A DNA stretch of 64,000 nt from Allolobophora icterica (Eukaryota > Annelida > Clitellata > Crassiclitellata > Lumbricidae): NCBI GenBank assembly GCA_963556255.1, contig OY744604.1, positions 75,796,736-75,860,735 on the forward strand, given 5' to 3'. A program made the translations under genes and the position numbers. Under the pieces are notes generated by a model that was given only the letters and a program-made list of their open reading frames with translations, was not told the DNA's origin and made no database searches. This document shows, one piece after another, positions 22,401 to 33,276 of this stretch (position 1 is the first letter of the stretch; the number at the start of each line of letters is the position of its first letter).

Positions 22401-25400
22401 TGAAGGATTTGACACTGATTACGAAGACCTTCCTAATCTGCCTACTTCTACAACTGGTTCACCATCAGAAACCATTTCGTCCAATGTCCTTGAAAACGAA
22501 GCTAGGATTGCCGATAGTGGTACTGAGGCAGAGACCAATAATGAGTTAATCTACGAAAATGACAGCAGGTCTAGAGTTGATGACACAAGTGAAATAGAAA
22601 GCATTATAATGAGGACGGCTTCAGAAAAGCTTGATGTGGATTTGGTTGATGCTCCTGAAATTACAAGCAGATGCGGTTGTGTGTGTCAACTGTTTGATGG
22701 TAAACGCTGCATCGAACAATTCAGCAAATAAGAGATTGACAACATTCAGTTAAGTGTGATGGAGATGACATCCTCTGAGAAAGATCTGCTTCTTCTTGGA
22801 ATTATTTGTTCATCAGTTAACAATTCTTCAAACACGATGAAAATTAAAAAGAAACCGGGACAGCAGAATGTTCGTGAGCATGCCAGGATACGATGGTTCT
22901 ACTACCAACATTTTTGTATCTGCCGGGACACATTTCTCTACATCATGGTCATGTCCAAAAAGAAACTATCGGCTGTGAAGAAATGGTACTTGCAGAATGG
23001 TCTTTTGCCCAGGAAAAAACTTTCGGGAGGCAGGCGAAAAACAGCATTAACACTGGATGACATTCGAGCTGTGACAAAATTTGTGCTGGCATTCGCTGAA
23101 CAGAATGCACTTCTTCTTCCTGGTCGAATTCCTGGCTACAAGCGATTTGATATACAGATTCTTCCGAGCTCCGAAACGAAAACGTCGATTTGGAGGCAGT
23201 ACAAAAATTCTGCTGAAATTGGATTACATGTTGTCGGCTGTTCCACTTTTAGAAAATTGTGGAACCAATTGTTGCCCTTTGTCGTCATTGGCAAACCAAG
23301 ATCCGATGTTTGTTGGGAATGTCAGAAAAATAATAACAGGATTATCAGAAGTGTGAACTTGGAAGAAGAGGAAAAATCGGCAGTCCTGAAAAAGCAAGAG
23401 GAACATTTGATGCGAGCAACGCAGGAACGGTCTGTCTACAGAAGTTATTGTGACGTGGCAAAGAATGCTGTTCAAACTTTTGCTATCGATGGGCTGGGGC
23501 AAAATGTGCCAAACTCTCGACCGATCAAATTTCATTATAGTTTCGATTTCGCGCAACAAATTCACTACCCATTTGATCCAATTCAGCCTGGGCCGATTTT
23601 TTTCAGGACACCAAGAAAATGCGGTGTTTTTGGAATAATGACCGAAGGCCTGCCGAAACAAGTAAACTACTTGATTGACGAAGCTGTTTCATGTGGGAAA
23701 GGAGCAAACGTTGTCATAAGTCTCATCCATCACTTTTTCGAAACCTACGGATTGGGAGAGAAGATCGTGACCTTAAATGCGGATAACTGTTCTGGTCAGA
23801 ACAAAAATTCGGCAATGTTGTGGTATTTATGCTGGCGGATTTTTGCTGGTCTCCACACCTCCATCACAATCTCGTTTTTGCTGGCAGGACACACCAAGTT
23901 TGGACCAGGCTGGTGCTTTGGTCTGTTCAAGCAAACTTTCCGACGCACCCGAGTAAATTGTTTGAATGAATTAGTCGACTGCGTGAAATCATCAACAGCA
24001 ACTGGAGTCAACGTGGCGCATCTGGTTGGATCAGAGGATGGACGGGTATTTGTTCCGATGTACGATTGGGTGTCGTTCCTGTCTAATTTTTTTGTGAAGC
24101 TGCAAGGCATTAAGAAATTCCATCACTTTTCGGTTGATGCTGCTGCACCTGGAACAGTGACCTGCAAAGAATTTGCTGACAGTCCTCCAGTAGTTAAGAA
24201 TCTTGGACGACTGATCCCGATAGGAATGCCCGAGGTCATCACTCCTGTTGGTCTGGATCAAAAGAGAAAGAAGTACTTGTATGACCAGATACGAGAATTT
24301 TGTACAGATGCAACAAAGGATTTAGTCTGCCCTCGTCCAGAAGAGATTGCAGCAGTACAGCTCCACCAAGATGTCCTTGTCGAGATAGCAGTCAATAAGC
24401 AAGTCGATCCTCAGGGAGCCCAAACTGGAAGCCGACGGCGAGGTCATGGACGATTTCGTGCACAGAAGAAAACTAATGAGCACAATTTATATACAAGCAT
24501 TGAGAGCTCGTCATCATCAGAAGAAGAACAGGAGCAGATTGTAAAAAAAGGTCGTAGAAGTGGCCGCGGACAAGTTGGAGGCTGCAGACAAGGTCGAGGC
24601 CGTGGTCAAGGTCATGGAAGAACCAGTCATAAAGAGAATGAATGAGAAAAAGCATTAGTAATATTGCATTTATGCAATGTTAGATTAAAACAAATTTCAA
24701 CAAAATTAATATTAATTTCAGCAATTTATTTGTATTTCATGCTGATTTTAACATTTCTGGTGTAAAATTATAGTACCCCTTTGGTGTACATTTCAGCCAT
24801 TAATTTAAAAAAAACACCAACTAGATGTTCAGAAATGTATTAAATAGGTTTCAGATGATGTTTATTACCAATTAAAGTAATAGAAGTTGTCAACAAACAT
24901 GCGTTGCTAAGGAGTTTAGTCTGTATTAAGATAATACACTTTACATGCGTTTTTCTCGAAATTGTATTTCCGAGTAGCAAAACATTGTAAAATCCATATC
25001 TCGGGAACCAATAAAGATAGAATAACAATTTTTTCAACATTTGAAACAGAAATTATTATTTAAAATGTTTAGCCCAAAATATCCAAAACTAAATTTTTTG
25101 ACAAAAGCCTCCTTTTGCCAGAGCAAGTCACATTTATGTATTGGCTCCTTAGACATTGTATTTATAGTAAATAACTTATCACGTTAAGATTAAAAGTCGT
25201 AACATGAGTTCGTGTTTGATTAGTATTAGGCCTATATGAAACAAGCAATCACGATTATAGTCAGGTTGGGAATTGTCGGGGGTTGGGGTTTCAACCTAGT
25301 CTTTCTTAGGATCCCACAGTTTAATCCTCATTGCACACCGCAGGAGGATCGTTTCAAATTCCTTAGTTGTGCTAATGTGATTTAGCATCATTTGACTCTG

Positions 25401-26754
25401 AGTCTCTGACAAAGAGAAGACATTTTTATGGTGTATGATGTATGCATTTTTGAATTTTCTCAAATTGATTTTGATTCGAGTCTGAGTTTCAAAACTGCTA
25501 GCGTTGAAATCACTTGCATTCAAATTTCGTTGACTTCAGTTTGAAAATACGGATAAAATGTTCAACCCCCAGTTTTTTTCTAGAATTCCCAATTTCCCAA
25601 AAGTCCGCCATTCAGGCAGCGCCCAGCTTGGCCTTCAGATCCCGACCATAAAAGACTCATCTATTTCTGGAAGTATTTCCTCCTTAAGTTGTTTCTGTGC
25701 CTTCTCGGCTTTCGATTGGACTCATCCTGAAATTTGACTTGCGTGACAACTATTCTCAGTTGCGACTGATACTTGGATCATTATTATTGTGCCACTGTAA
25801 AAGTTCTTAGATTAGATCGTAGTTAATCAGAGGACTTATATATGACGTGGACCTAGACCAGTTGAGTCAAAGAAGTAAAAGTGCTTACGTTTGCTTAGAA
25901 ACCTTTTCGAAGAAAGATATTGGGGTCGAAGGGTCATTCAGCTAAGGAGCAACCATGGTCACAGTAATCCGATAGAAAATCTCATGTAACTCCATTCTCG
26001 ACCTCGGGAGAATTAAAGGCTGATTGCAGAGCTTGGTGACCACGAACGATCACCCGTCAAAGTATTCAAAGTGTTTTAATGGGTTCGATCCCACGGATTT
26101 CACTCTATATTTTCATTGCACCTACAAGCAGTTTGCCTAAGTCACCAAACAGTATTCGTTGTAACCGGCGTCAGCTAAGAAGTAAACGGCAAGTAATGAA
26201 ATCCGCCGGTTCCGTGTCCAGCACCTTGGGTTTTTTAAGCTAAATTGCCGGCTCAAGGGCAGAAAAGCTGGAAATGCGCAACTCCGTCCGTTCTACAAGG
26301 GACATGAGAACTTTATTGTTACTGCACAGGCCAAATAACACAAAGCGGGATAAACATACAAAGGTTTCATGCAATGCTAGTCGGGTGTATAGATTATTTT
26401 ATTTAATTATGATAACTTTGAATAGGCACTTACCGAGTACAATCAAATGACCGCCGACTTCCTCTGATATTCTTGCAGTCATATTTGTTATTATGCAATA
26501 GTAAATTCCGGCATCCCGAAGCTGAACAGAGTTTATAACGAGACTTTCCTCATTCTTTGACCTAATCATCAGATAGTTTGTAGAAATATTGCTTTCTGTG
26601 TTATAGAAAAGTGCATAGGGCGAGGAAGTATAACGATTTTGGTGATTCCAGTCAATATAACTAGAATCGTCTTCAGGAGCTGTACAGGTAATGATTACTT
26701 TTGTGTTAGACAGACGTGCGATGTTACTAGGTCCGTGTGAATCATTGCCATCAA
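16468..26754 (-). CDS. Ig-superfamily transmembrane receptor with ITIM-like tail (5 exons seen)
   Basis: Minus-strand exons, all phase 1 at both sides with GT-AG borders: Ig1 26754-26434, Ig2 21559-21197, Ig3 20830-20576, TM 19551-19453 and tail 16724-16468 (stop TAG). Ig1 has 'ITCTAP', 'IDW' and 'LRDAGIYYC'. Ig2 has 'IRIQCSVS', 'MEWTQ' and 'ISFVC'. Ig3 has 'LSCFAIG', 'YEW' and 'YVFRCRARN'. The TM exon encodes 'IYFAIVAIWLLCTLLLIAII'. The tail has 'VVYEEI', which fits the ITIM consensus, and 'DYMEL'. Such receptors sit in the plasma membrane and signal through SH2 proteins when tyrosines are phosphorylated. A signal-peptide exon upstream was not found, so the N-terminus is missing (about 431 residues seen). 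AATAAA on the minus strand 57 nt after the stop (16406-16411). Introns hold a solo LTR, a SINE-like element and a DUF7869 transposon. Ligand unknown. Confidence 0.75.
17151..17698 (+). mobile_element. Solo LTR (probable)
   Basis: The ends are TGTAGTG and CACTACA (7-bp inverted). Inside are a TATA-like GTATAAATAGAG at about 17429 and an AATAAA at about 17537, in the order expected for U3-R-U5. No internal retrotransposon sequence adjoins it. The flanks TACAAC and TACCAG are not an exact duplication, possibly because the SINE-like element at 17700 inserted against the right end. It lies in the intron between the TM and tail exons of the Ig receptor, in the opposite orientation. Confidence 0.6.
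17700..18150 (+). mobile_element. Non-autonomous retroelement sharing the RTE tail
   Basis: A GC-rich 450-bp block in an AT-rich intron. It contains the phrase GGGGAAGGCAATGGCAAACC, which I recognise as typical of LINE/SINE 3' regions, and ends with CGATCGCTAGGGCTCC then GAGC and a GACGGCACAA. The RTE-type LINE ends with almost the same string (CGATCGCTAGAGCTCC, 15513 onward). A shared 3' tail is how SINE-like elements borrow LINE reverse transcriptase. The frames read here are not a gene. Confidence 0.65.
18150..19450. other. Intronic sequence of the Ig receptor, nothing recognised
   Basis: AT-rich, with a TATG/TGTA simple repeat at 19376-19425 next to the TM exon. I see no exon with domain content or TIR pair. 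Confidence 0.45.
19570..20570. other. Intron between TM and Ig3 exons
   Basis: No gene seen. At 20473-20516 the minus strand carries a block (CCTAGTCTTTCTTAGGA) also present at about 25295, suggesting a shared small repeat. Confidence 0.45.
22029..22170. promoter_or_regulatory. 72-bp direct repeat with TCACGTGA E-boxes
   Basis: Two copies (starting 22029 and 22101) of a 72-bp unit containing TCACGTGACTGAATATGG and GGTCGCACATGC. Each has a palindromic TCACGTGA, the core site for bHLH-ZIP factors. The repeat lies about 100-240 bp upstream of the transposon gene's ATG, so it is a plausible promoter or transposase-binding region. Function is inferred. Confidence 0.6.
22267..24645 (+). CDS. DUF7869-type protein (putative transposase), one internal stop
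   Basis: Two frames in the same phase, 22267-22731 (154 codons) and 22756-24645 (629 codons), are separated only by a TAA at 22729-22731. Without it the ORF would be 792 codons. The N-terminal third is acidic, then come 'CGCVCQLFDGKRC', 'LLPGRIPGYKR', 'CWECQ', 'FAIDGLGQNV', 'LNADNCSGQNKN' and 'LAGHTKFGPGWCFGLFKQ'. I recognise these as the DUF7869 family, abundant in animals and plausibly DDE/RNase-H-fold transposases: Asp in 'AIDG' and 'NADN' could be catalytic, which is inference. The C-terminus is RG-rich. The gene sits between TIRs, with E-box repeats upstream. The single stop suggests a recently inactivated copy, or use of the second Met at 22756. Confidence 0.75.
25277..25573. repeat. 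Possible MITE with GGGGGTTG ends
   Basis: Left GGGGGTTGGGGTTTCAACC, right GTTCAACCCCC (inverse). The left part recurs in reverse orientation at 20473-20516. No ORF and no certain target duplication. Confidence 0.4.
25600..26400. other. Intronic, nothing recognised
   Basis: Between the DUF7869 transposon and the first Ig exon. No coding or repeat pattern that I can support. Confidence 0.4.
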
Positions 26755-27075
26755 CTGAAAGCGAACGAACAGAAACCAGAAAAAGGATATTATTTAACGA
26801 CATACCTCTCCGGATCTTTATTTTTATTTTATATATTCGTGAATTAATCTAACGCCATTTTTTATTGCACAGCGCATTAATGTTCAACAGACGTTAGAAG
26901 AAAACACCAGCGTCCCGATTTTCCCGAGTTCCTAATTTCAGGAACAACTGCATGTAATGGCTATTATTACGATGCGTCTTTGTATATTGGCATACCATTT
27001 GCCACTGTATGGCCAATAGTATGTGAATAGCATGGATGAAGACAACGGTCTGGACAGGAGAAATATTTGTCGACG

Positions 27076-27160
27076 AGGATGATGATGATGATGATGATGA
27101 CGACGACGATGACGAATTATGATGATGTTGGTGATGATGATGATCATGATGCGCTGCACG
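27076..27160. repeat. (GAT)n microsatellite
   Basis: Interrupted run of GAT/GAC triplets. The His/Arg-rich antisense frame here is an artefact. Confidence 0.9.
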
Positions 27161-27496
27161 AGGATACTTTTACAACCGCTGCTTATAATTGTAATTAATA
27201 ACTTTCTGAAGGCTTTTCACCGTCGGTGACAGTCGGTCGTCACTCGCTGAGTTTGAGTTAGACTCCAAGACGATAGACGAACCTGGAGCCAGACCATTAT
27301 TTTATTTACCTAACTTAGATTACTTTAATTTACTCACTTACGGCAGCGGTGAATGCGTGCCGTGACCTGTCCTAATTACTGCTGACTGATCACTCCATTT
27401 CGTGCAATATGATTGGCCATAACAAGACGGTCGACACCTCACGCCGCCTGACATCATCCGTAACATCACCAATTTCGGAAATTATTTTAAACAACA

Positions 27497-27740
27497 ATGG
27501 CGGCGAAGAGAGTAGCCTAAGTCGAATAATAATGTGCAGTTGAGCAAGTATCTGTCATGGAAATTAGGCGACTCGTTCGATGTCGATGTAATCGAAATAG
27601 AAAACCGTCGGACTGTGAACAAAATTTACTGCAAGTCCTGCAGAAGCACGCCGATAAAATTCGAATGGATTGCCGGCTGAAAGGTCAAGCTAAAAATAAG
27701 TGTTCAGTGTCACACGTCATCTTACGTCAATGGTAGGTTC
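27497..27740 (+). pseudogene. Possible zinc-finger N-terminus of a transposon gene
   Basis: Starts with ATGGCGGCGAAGAG. In shifting frames it gives 'KYLSWKLGDSFDVDVIE', 'RRTVNKIYCKSCR' and 'HADKIRMDCRLKGQAK'. The CxxC with surrounding residues resembles the first zinc finger of uncharacterised transposon-derived proteins. At least one frameshift and a stop. Recognition is weak. Confidence 0.35.
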
Positions 27741-27744
27741 TAGT

Positions 27745-27835
27745 GAATGGTCATTCATTCATTCATTCATTCTGAGAATGTACATAGCGCTTCTTCAAGA
27801 GACCTACTCAGATAACGGAACTGAAGTGAGATAGG
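27745..27835 (-). repeat. LINE 3' tail with (ATTC)n microsatellite
   Basis: On the minus strand, GAAGCGCTATGTACATTCT followed by (GAAT)n. This is the same arrangement (GCGCTATATAAAT-like end plus simple repeat) as the LINE ends at 36088 and 61244. Confidence 0.5.
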
Positions 27836-27839
27836 CCTA

Positions 27840-29030
27840 TTAGATGAGTACTATATGCAGTGATACGAAAAATTACGACAACGATACGCAAAATACGCTG
27901 TACACAAGAGCTCTCGAGGTCAACCGCCCATCGCTCGCCTACTCGATGCAGCGCGATCGATTTTCAACCCGCCTACTATTTTCAAATCAGACGCACTGGA
28001 TACAGCTACAAATGTTGAACATTAAGCCAAACTGCTATAATTCAAGTTCATATAACATTTAGGCCACAACTCTGAAAAGGTTCTGTAATCTCATTCGTAA
28101 ATGCATATTTATGTAGCACCTCTTCGAAATTCCTCATCAGTGCTCCGACAACGTAAAAGACAACGATCAAACAGAATAGAATTTAGCCGGTGTTAAAGTG
28201 AGCTCATGCCACAAGTCACACCACAGCCTCTCGAGTAGGCAAAAGACTTAGAACTAATAGAGACGTAAACATATACTCATAGATGTCTCTAGATGTCTCT
28301 TAATTAGACAACCCGTTTATATAAAAAAAAGTTGAATTTTTTGCTAGATGACATGTTTGATATTTCTGTAATTACATTTCAATGCCTAAAAGCAGCTGAG
28401 ATGCTTTTTGCAGGTGATGCATGAACATCTTTATTTAATTAAGCACGTTGCCGTTAGCATATGTCTGTGTTTCAAACTCCTCGGTGCCAGGTATGTTTTC
28501 CTGCATTTGTAGGCCCTAAGTGAAGTTAATCGGCTACGATAATGCATGTTAACGGCTTTCGTATAAGATTAGTATTGCTCAAATATTTGAATACTTTGCA
28601 TACGGTACACACCGATGAAGAATAAGCTATAGAACTCAACAAATTATTAAACTAAATCGAAGTCTGAATACCTACCAGTTAAAACAAACTCAAAGAAAGA
28701 TGCTATTATAACCATTTGAACGCTGTGATAAAACATTTTTCAAATCTCTTACAATAGGCCCTATTCTTTGAGAATATATACGTGAAAAATCAACATAATT
28801 ATAGTAAAATAACACTAGAATTAATTCTGTCAACCAGTATCTGAGTTAGCTACAACGTATACTCTGAAATATATACACACATGCATGAATACGAAGGTCT
28901 ACAGGCACACATGCAAATAGACTTACGCAAAAAGATATACATACATCCTAATATATATATATATATAAATCATAATATATATATAAATATTTATATAATA
29001 GATGTTGTTTAACATAACTGTATCTTGTTT
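27840..29030. other. Intergenic, nothing recognised
   Basis: AT-rich with TA repeats near 28950-28995. No domain-bearing frame seen. Confidence 0.4.
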
Positions 29031-29037
29031 TGGGGTT

Positions 29038-29236
29038 TGTCCTGGGAAATAATTTATTTATTTTAATGATTAAAACAACAATTTATGTATTTTAATTTAA
29101 TTTCAGTGTTTTTGAACTGTTTTCAGTGTTTATTGAGACCCCTCCCAAACCCCAATCCCGTTTTTCTCGTGATTTTAGACAGCCCATAATTGTTGCGTTC
29201 CGGAACCTTTTTTCTGGAAAAAAAAGCACTGGTTGT
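29038..29236. mobile_element. Partial non-autonomous element, copy 1
   Basis: Shares AATAATTTATTTATTTTAAT, GAACTGTTTTCAGT, TTATTGAGACCCCTCCCAA and CCCAAT...GTTTTTCTCG with 61790-61945. The right end reads TTCCGGAACC...AAAAAAAAGCACTGG, whose complement matches the CAGTGCTTTTTTCAGCCGGAACG left end of the 61744 copy. Together they define an element with CAGTGCTTTTTT inverted ends; each copy here is incomplete. Confidence 0.55.
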
Positions 29237-29920
29237 AATAGAGGTTGCCCAGCAATTCAGACTTATGGGTGAAACACGTGGAATGCGAAAACATTGATGC
29301 GAAAACATGGCGGCGGTCACGCACTTACAAACTAAGGCACTAATAATGTTAAAAAAGTAAATATTCACGTAGTTGACTTGATAAACAGATAGAAGCAGTC
29401 TCGAACTCAAAATATATCTTATCACACAAAATTTTGCAAACAAACATTTTAAATCTTACAAATTGACTATTTCTGCAAAACTGAAATTACCTGCCAGCGG
29501 ATGTGCTGCCAGCGAGATAAAGACTCTAATGCGCCCTTGTACATGCATCGACACAAAAATCAGCGTCAAATGAAAGAAGTCCCACGTTAATAGTGTATTG
29601 AAAGTCACAAGAAGTCAAAGTTATAAGACAAATTAGGCTATATCCTATTTGTATTCATTAGGCATAAAATTGCCTGATATAATAGCTCAATCAAAAATTT
29701 GAAATCACTTCCTTTTATATTTAAATTTGCTTAGGATCACAATGGGCGTTTTAAAAATCAAGTAGGACATTTGAACCCTCTGGAAGAGCGGCACTTCGAA
29801 TGCATACAAAGTTCATAACTTCTTATTTGCCACTTAATTGAATGCCTGCGATGGCGACAGTAATACTAAATTGTTTTTATTTCTTAGACTTAAAATTAAG
29901 ATCATATTCTTTTATTTCAG

Positions 29921-29995
29921 GAGTACAAAAAGGCTAATTTAGATCCGTTTCATTATCCGTACCACGAAGGTCAACTGACCAAAGAAGAGACATGA
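29921..29995 (+). CDS. Possible terminal coding exon, unrecognised
   Basis: A strong acceptor (TTCTTTTATTTCAG) precedes 24 codons encoding 'EYKKANLDPFHYPYHEGQ' and ending in TGA. Only the phase-0 frame is open; the other two stop within a few codons. I do not recognise the peptide and have no upstream exon, so this may be chance. Confidence 0.25.
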   Translation, partial: EYKKANLDPFHYPYHEGQLTKEET

Positions 29996-29999
29996 CCGC

Positions 30000-31350
30000 C
30001 CGAAGATTTCCATGTAGCAACCCTAGTTGTCCAACTGCTGCGGGAATGTGTCACTCGTTAGTTTATTTTTATCAGCAGTGTTGTTTCTGTGGCAACGCGT
30101 ACCATTTTGAAACATCAACTGCTGCTATGGATCGTTTTCGTTCTCTGTTCCGTTGGTACGTAACGCAAATTTACTATTAGCCTGTTACAACAAAGAACGC
30201 ACTTTGTGAAAGCATCGCAACTATTTAGCCTAGTCTGATGGAATATGAAATAGTTAGCCTCCATAAAAGAGAAAATTAATGGCACAATGGTAGCCTAGAT
30301 GTTTTCCTGCTGTAGAAATCCACTTGCTAGATAGATAGCACTTGACTGTTAAATATCTTTAGAATGCTAGTTCTATTTAAGCTTAGAGAAGTTGTCAAGC
30401 AGCTTCTAAATAAGGCAACACCATTCACTGATTAGGCCTATTGTTTAATCACAGCCTCTGTTGGTCTCAGCCAATATTTCATTTTGGTATTGCGCGGCTT
30501 ACGGGCACTTCAAACCACGTGAAAAGAAGTTACCATTTTCGGACATATCAATTTATGTTCCCAACATGACAGAGGACGCTATTACAGCGCCTTTACAATC
30601 TTCTACAAATAACATTAAATCTAAATTGATCTGTTGTAAACCAATGCACAAGGAATCAATTCTGTCTTGCCTTGTCTTGTTTTATCTTAGGTTCAACAAT
30701 GTTTAGCTATGTTATATTATCATTTCGCGGCTCAATTATCTGGTTAGTATTGTCAACTCGAATCGTAAGATATCCTCTCAGCTTATATATCTAATAGTAT
30801 CGACAGATGTGTTTAGGTTAGATTAGCTAAAACCGATTCTAAGATATATATGTCTAATATAAATATATAAATATATAAGTCTGGACTCGGGGTTTATTGT
30901 TTTTGGTTGGTTGTCCGTTGAAGTCACAATAAAGTGCGCTTAGAATAATCAATCATCGATCAGATAAAGCAAGAAAATAATGCTATTGGATGTGCTTAGA
31001 ATGGATTACATCTAGATATATACACATAAATATCGCTTGCAACTCTTTAATCTTTCCTCTGTTCGTCTCTAAATATTCTAAATATCTATTAACACGTGCC
31101 AGCTGATTCGAATCCGGAGCGCACTGCTTCCTGATATTTCTTCGCGTATCTGATTTTTACACCTGACGTTCAATTCTTTTTTTGTCCAAAGTTTTCTTAG
31201 TTAAGATTTAGATAATGTTTCAGCCCAATCAATCTAAGTTATTTATCAGTTTCCCCACGATAACTTCTAAACGTCAATGTCTCCATATCAACGAGTAGTG
31301 TTTTGCTATTAGAACATAGTGTTTGTAGAGTGCCGCACTAGAGTGTTTTT
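30000..31350. other. Intergenic, nothing recognised
   Basis: Several TAGGCCTA words and TA-rich repeats at 30850-30880. No supported gene. Confidence 0.4.
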
Positions 31351-31360
31351 GCAATAAAAG

Positions 31361-32111
31361 CAGTGGTGTAGTGGGGCGGGAACGCGGGGGAACGCCGTTC
31401 CCGCACTTTTTCCAGGGAGGGAACGCGATCCCTCACTATTTTGCAGCATTTCTGCTTAAATAAATGAACAAAGAAGACTTCAAGACTCACAGTTTCAGCT
31501 GCTTACTTACTGGAGCCTTTCGCAGTTTCGCAGATATATTTATATATGTGTTGGCTTTATACTAAATATTCTATGTAAATGGCGTCTCAGCGTCTGTCTG
31601 TTGTAATTTTGTAAATAAAAGCTAATGATAAATGAAAATAGTACAGTAGTACTGTAATAACAATAAATTAATAATTGAGAAAAAAATTTGTAAGCCTAAT
31701 ATGAAGCGGAAACAGATGCCACAGGAAAGTAAACTTACAAGCTTCTTCAGCAAGCAAGAGTGGCTTCACTGAATCCATCAGAAGACAAGACTGAAGATCC
31801 ACTGTGGCAATTCCTCTGACTGTAGCTACTGACTCACTGACAGACTGACAGTCACTGTACTTTAGCATTAAGCCTGTACTATCTGTACAGGTTTGAATAC
31901 TTGAATACAATATGTTACAAATAACAAATTCCTATGTATAAATTTACATAATTACATTTATTAATTTTTTTGTTATTTTTTTACATTCAACAGTTTCAAA
32001 AATAGCAGCGCTCACACTATGCAAAATTCTTGCAAGATTGCACTTTTTGCTACAGTTGCTACTTCAATTTCCAGGCGTTCCCCCACTTCATTTTTTAGGA
32101 CTACACCACTG
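31361..32111 (+). mobile_element. Internally deleted hAT element
   Basis: The ends CAGTGGTGTAGT and ACTACACCACTG are inverted. Exact 8-bp target duplications AATAAAAG lie at 31353-31360 and 32112-32119. A short frame from 31702 starts 'MKRKQMPQESKLTSFFSK' and stops within about 25 codons. That opening is typical of ZMYM1-like hAT transposase starts, so this is probably a deletion derivative of such an element. It ends 41 bp before the acceptor of the Ig exon at 32153. Confidence 0.85.
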
Positions 32112-32152
32112 AATAAAAGCTAAAAAGGATGTAACTTTTGTGTGTAATTTAG

Positions 32153-33052
32153 GAAACAGTCTTGACGAAATTGCGAAATCTCTGAATATTGCTGCGGTGA
32201 AAGGTAGAAGCGTTCAGTTGCACTGTTCAGGTTTTCATAATGTACGCTGGTTTGTAAAAAGATATGAAGACAGCGCCGATAAAGAAATATACGACGGGTC
32301 TGATGGGTTTAAGATCAGCCATGACTTTTCGATTTTATAAATGAGTCTCCTGTCAGGAACTTCATACACTCATTCGTCTCTTCAGAAGAAACTGCTGGAA
32401 CATATAAGTGCTTTTCAGACTTACAATACATGCATGTTTCGGAGGTAATAATGTTAGGTAAGTATTCATGCGTTGACTTCCGTTCTCAATAACTGAATTT
32501 AAAAAATTAAATTTATAAGACCTACACGTAACTGACCACTAAGAATTTGAAATGAAGCTTTCAGTTGTAACACTTTCGCAAAGTCATACATTTATTGGCA
32601 TTTTGTTTTATTTTGTTTTAAATATAATGACGAAATCTGACGCACTCAAAGTATTACTACATCTTAAAATATTATCCTGATTTCCAAAATACTTAGGCCT
32701 ATTCCCAATATTTGAAACTTTATTTTCATTGCAGATGCGAAACCTAAATGTTCAAAAATAATAGAATCTAGGAAAACAAATGCAAGTTGCAGTATTGGCT
32801 TCCGTGGACACTGGCCTCCTGTGATTCAGTGGCACGACGACAACGGAAGAATGGAAAAAGATGATACAACCACTATTCCAAACACCAGTTCTCTGGTTGT
32901 GTCATCTAATCAAGCCGCCTCAGAAAAGCTGCACACTCTTCCATCAATTTCATGCGCACCTAAATTTACGATCGAGAACATGCCACCAAGTCTATCTACA
33001 ACGAACGTTCCAGAATACCAAAATAGCTGCACTATAATATTAGAATCACCAG
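32153..33052 (+). pseudogene. Ig-superfamily gene fragment, + strand (2 Ig exons, one frameshifted)
   Basis: Exon 1, 32153-32457 (AG acceptor, GTAAGT donor, phase 1), encodes an Ig domain with 'VQLHCSGFHNVRWF' and, in another frame, 'SSEETAGTYKCFSD'. It is 305 nt where 306 is needed, so one base is missing near 32325-32340. Exon 2, 32735-33052 (318 nt, phase 1-1), is open with 'NASCSIGFRGHWPPVIQW' and 'ISCAP'. A third open stretch after an acceptor at 34020 ('DEAPLSSPASSIYTNVH') may be a stalk exon. It is divergent (head-to-head) with the minus-strand receptor. The frameshift could also be a sequencing error, in which case the gene may be functional. Confidence 0.65.
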
Positions 33053-33276
33053 GTTAGTTGTCTAAGCGATCGCTACAAATGTTTGGGTGCATGCAAGGAA
33101 CTTGACAAAATGGATTTAAAGATATAGTCTATGCTAGACCGAGGCCGTATGTTTAGATTGGCAATAGTCATTAACTCAACTCGTATGTATACAAAATAAC
33201 TCCCAAATATCAAAGCTGCTTAATTCCACTATGTAGACAGATTATTGACTAAGAACACTAGAACAGAACAAATGTT

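Larger units (their letters stand above)
21592..25130 (+). mobile_element. TIR transposon carrying a DUF7869-type gene
   Basis: Terminal inverted repeats of 24 bp with one mismatch. The core GCTCTGGCAAAAGGAGGC at the left (21598-21615) is exactly complementary to 25107-25124. Length is 3539 bp. It encloses one long gene (22267-24645) and lies in the intron between Ig1 and Ig2 of the receptor. I could not find a clear target duplication: the flanks are GCATATTTC and CATTTATG. Confidence 0.75.

Noticed and set aside
26757..26803. Signal peptide upstream of the Ig1 exon ('MSLNNILFLVS')
   Set aside because: The stretch is a strong polypyrimidine tract ending in CAG and is best read as the intron's acceptor region.
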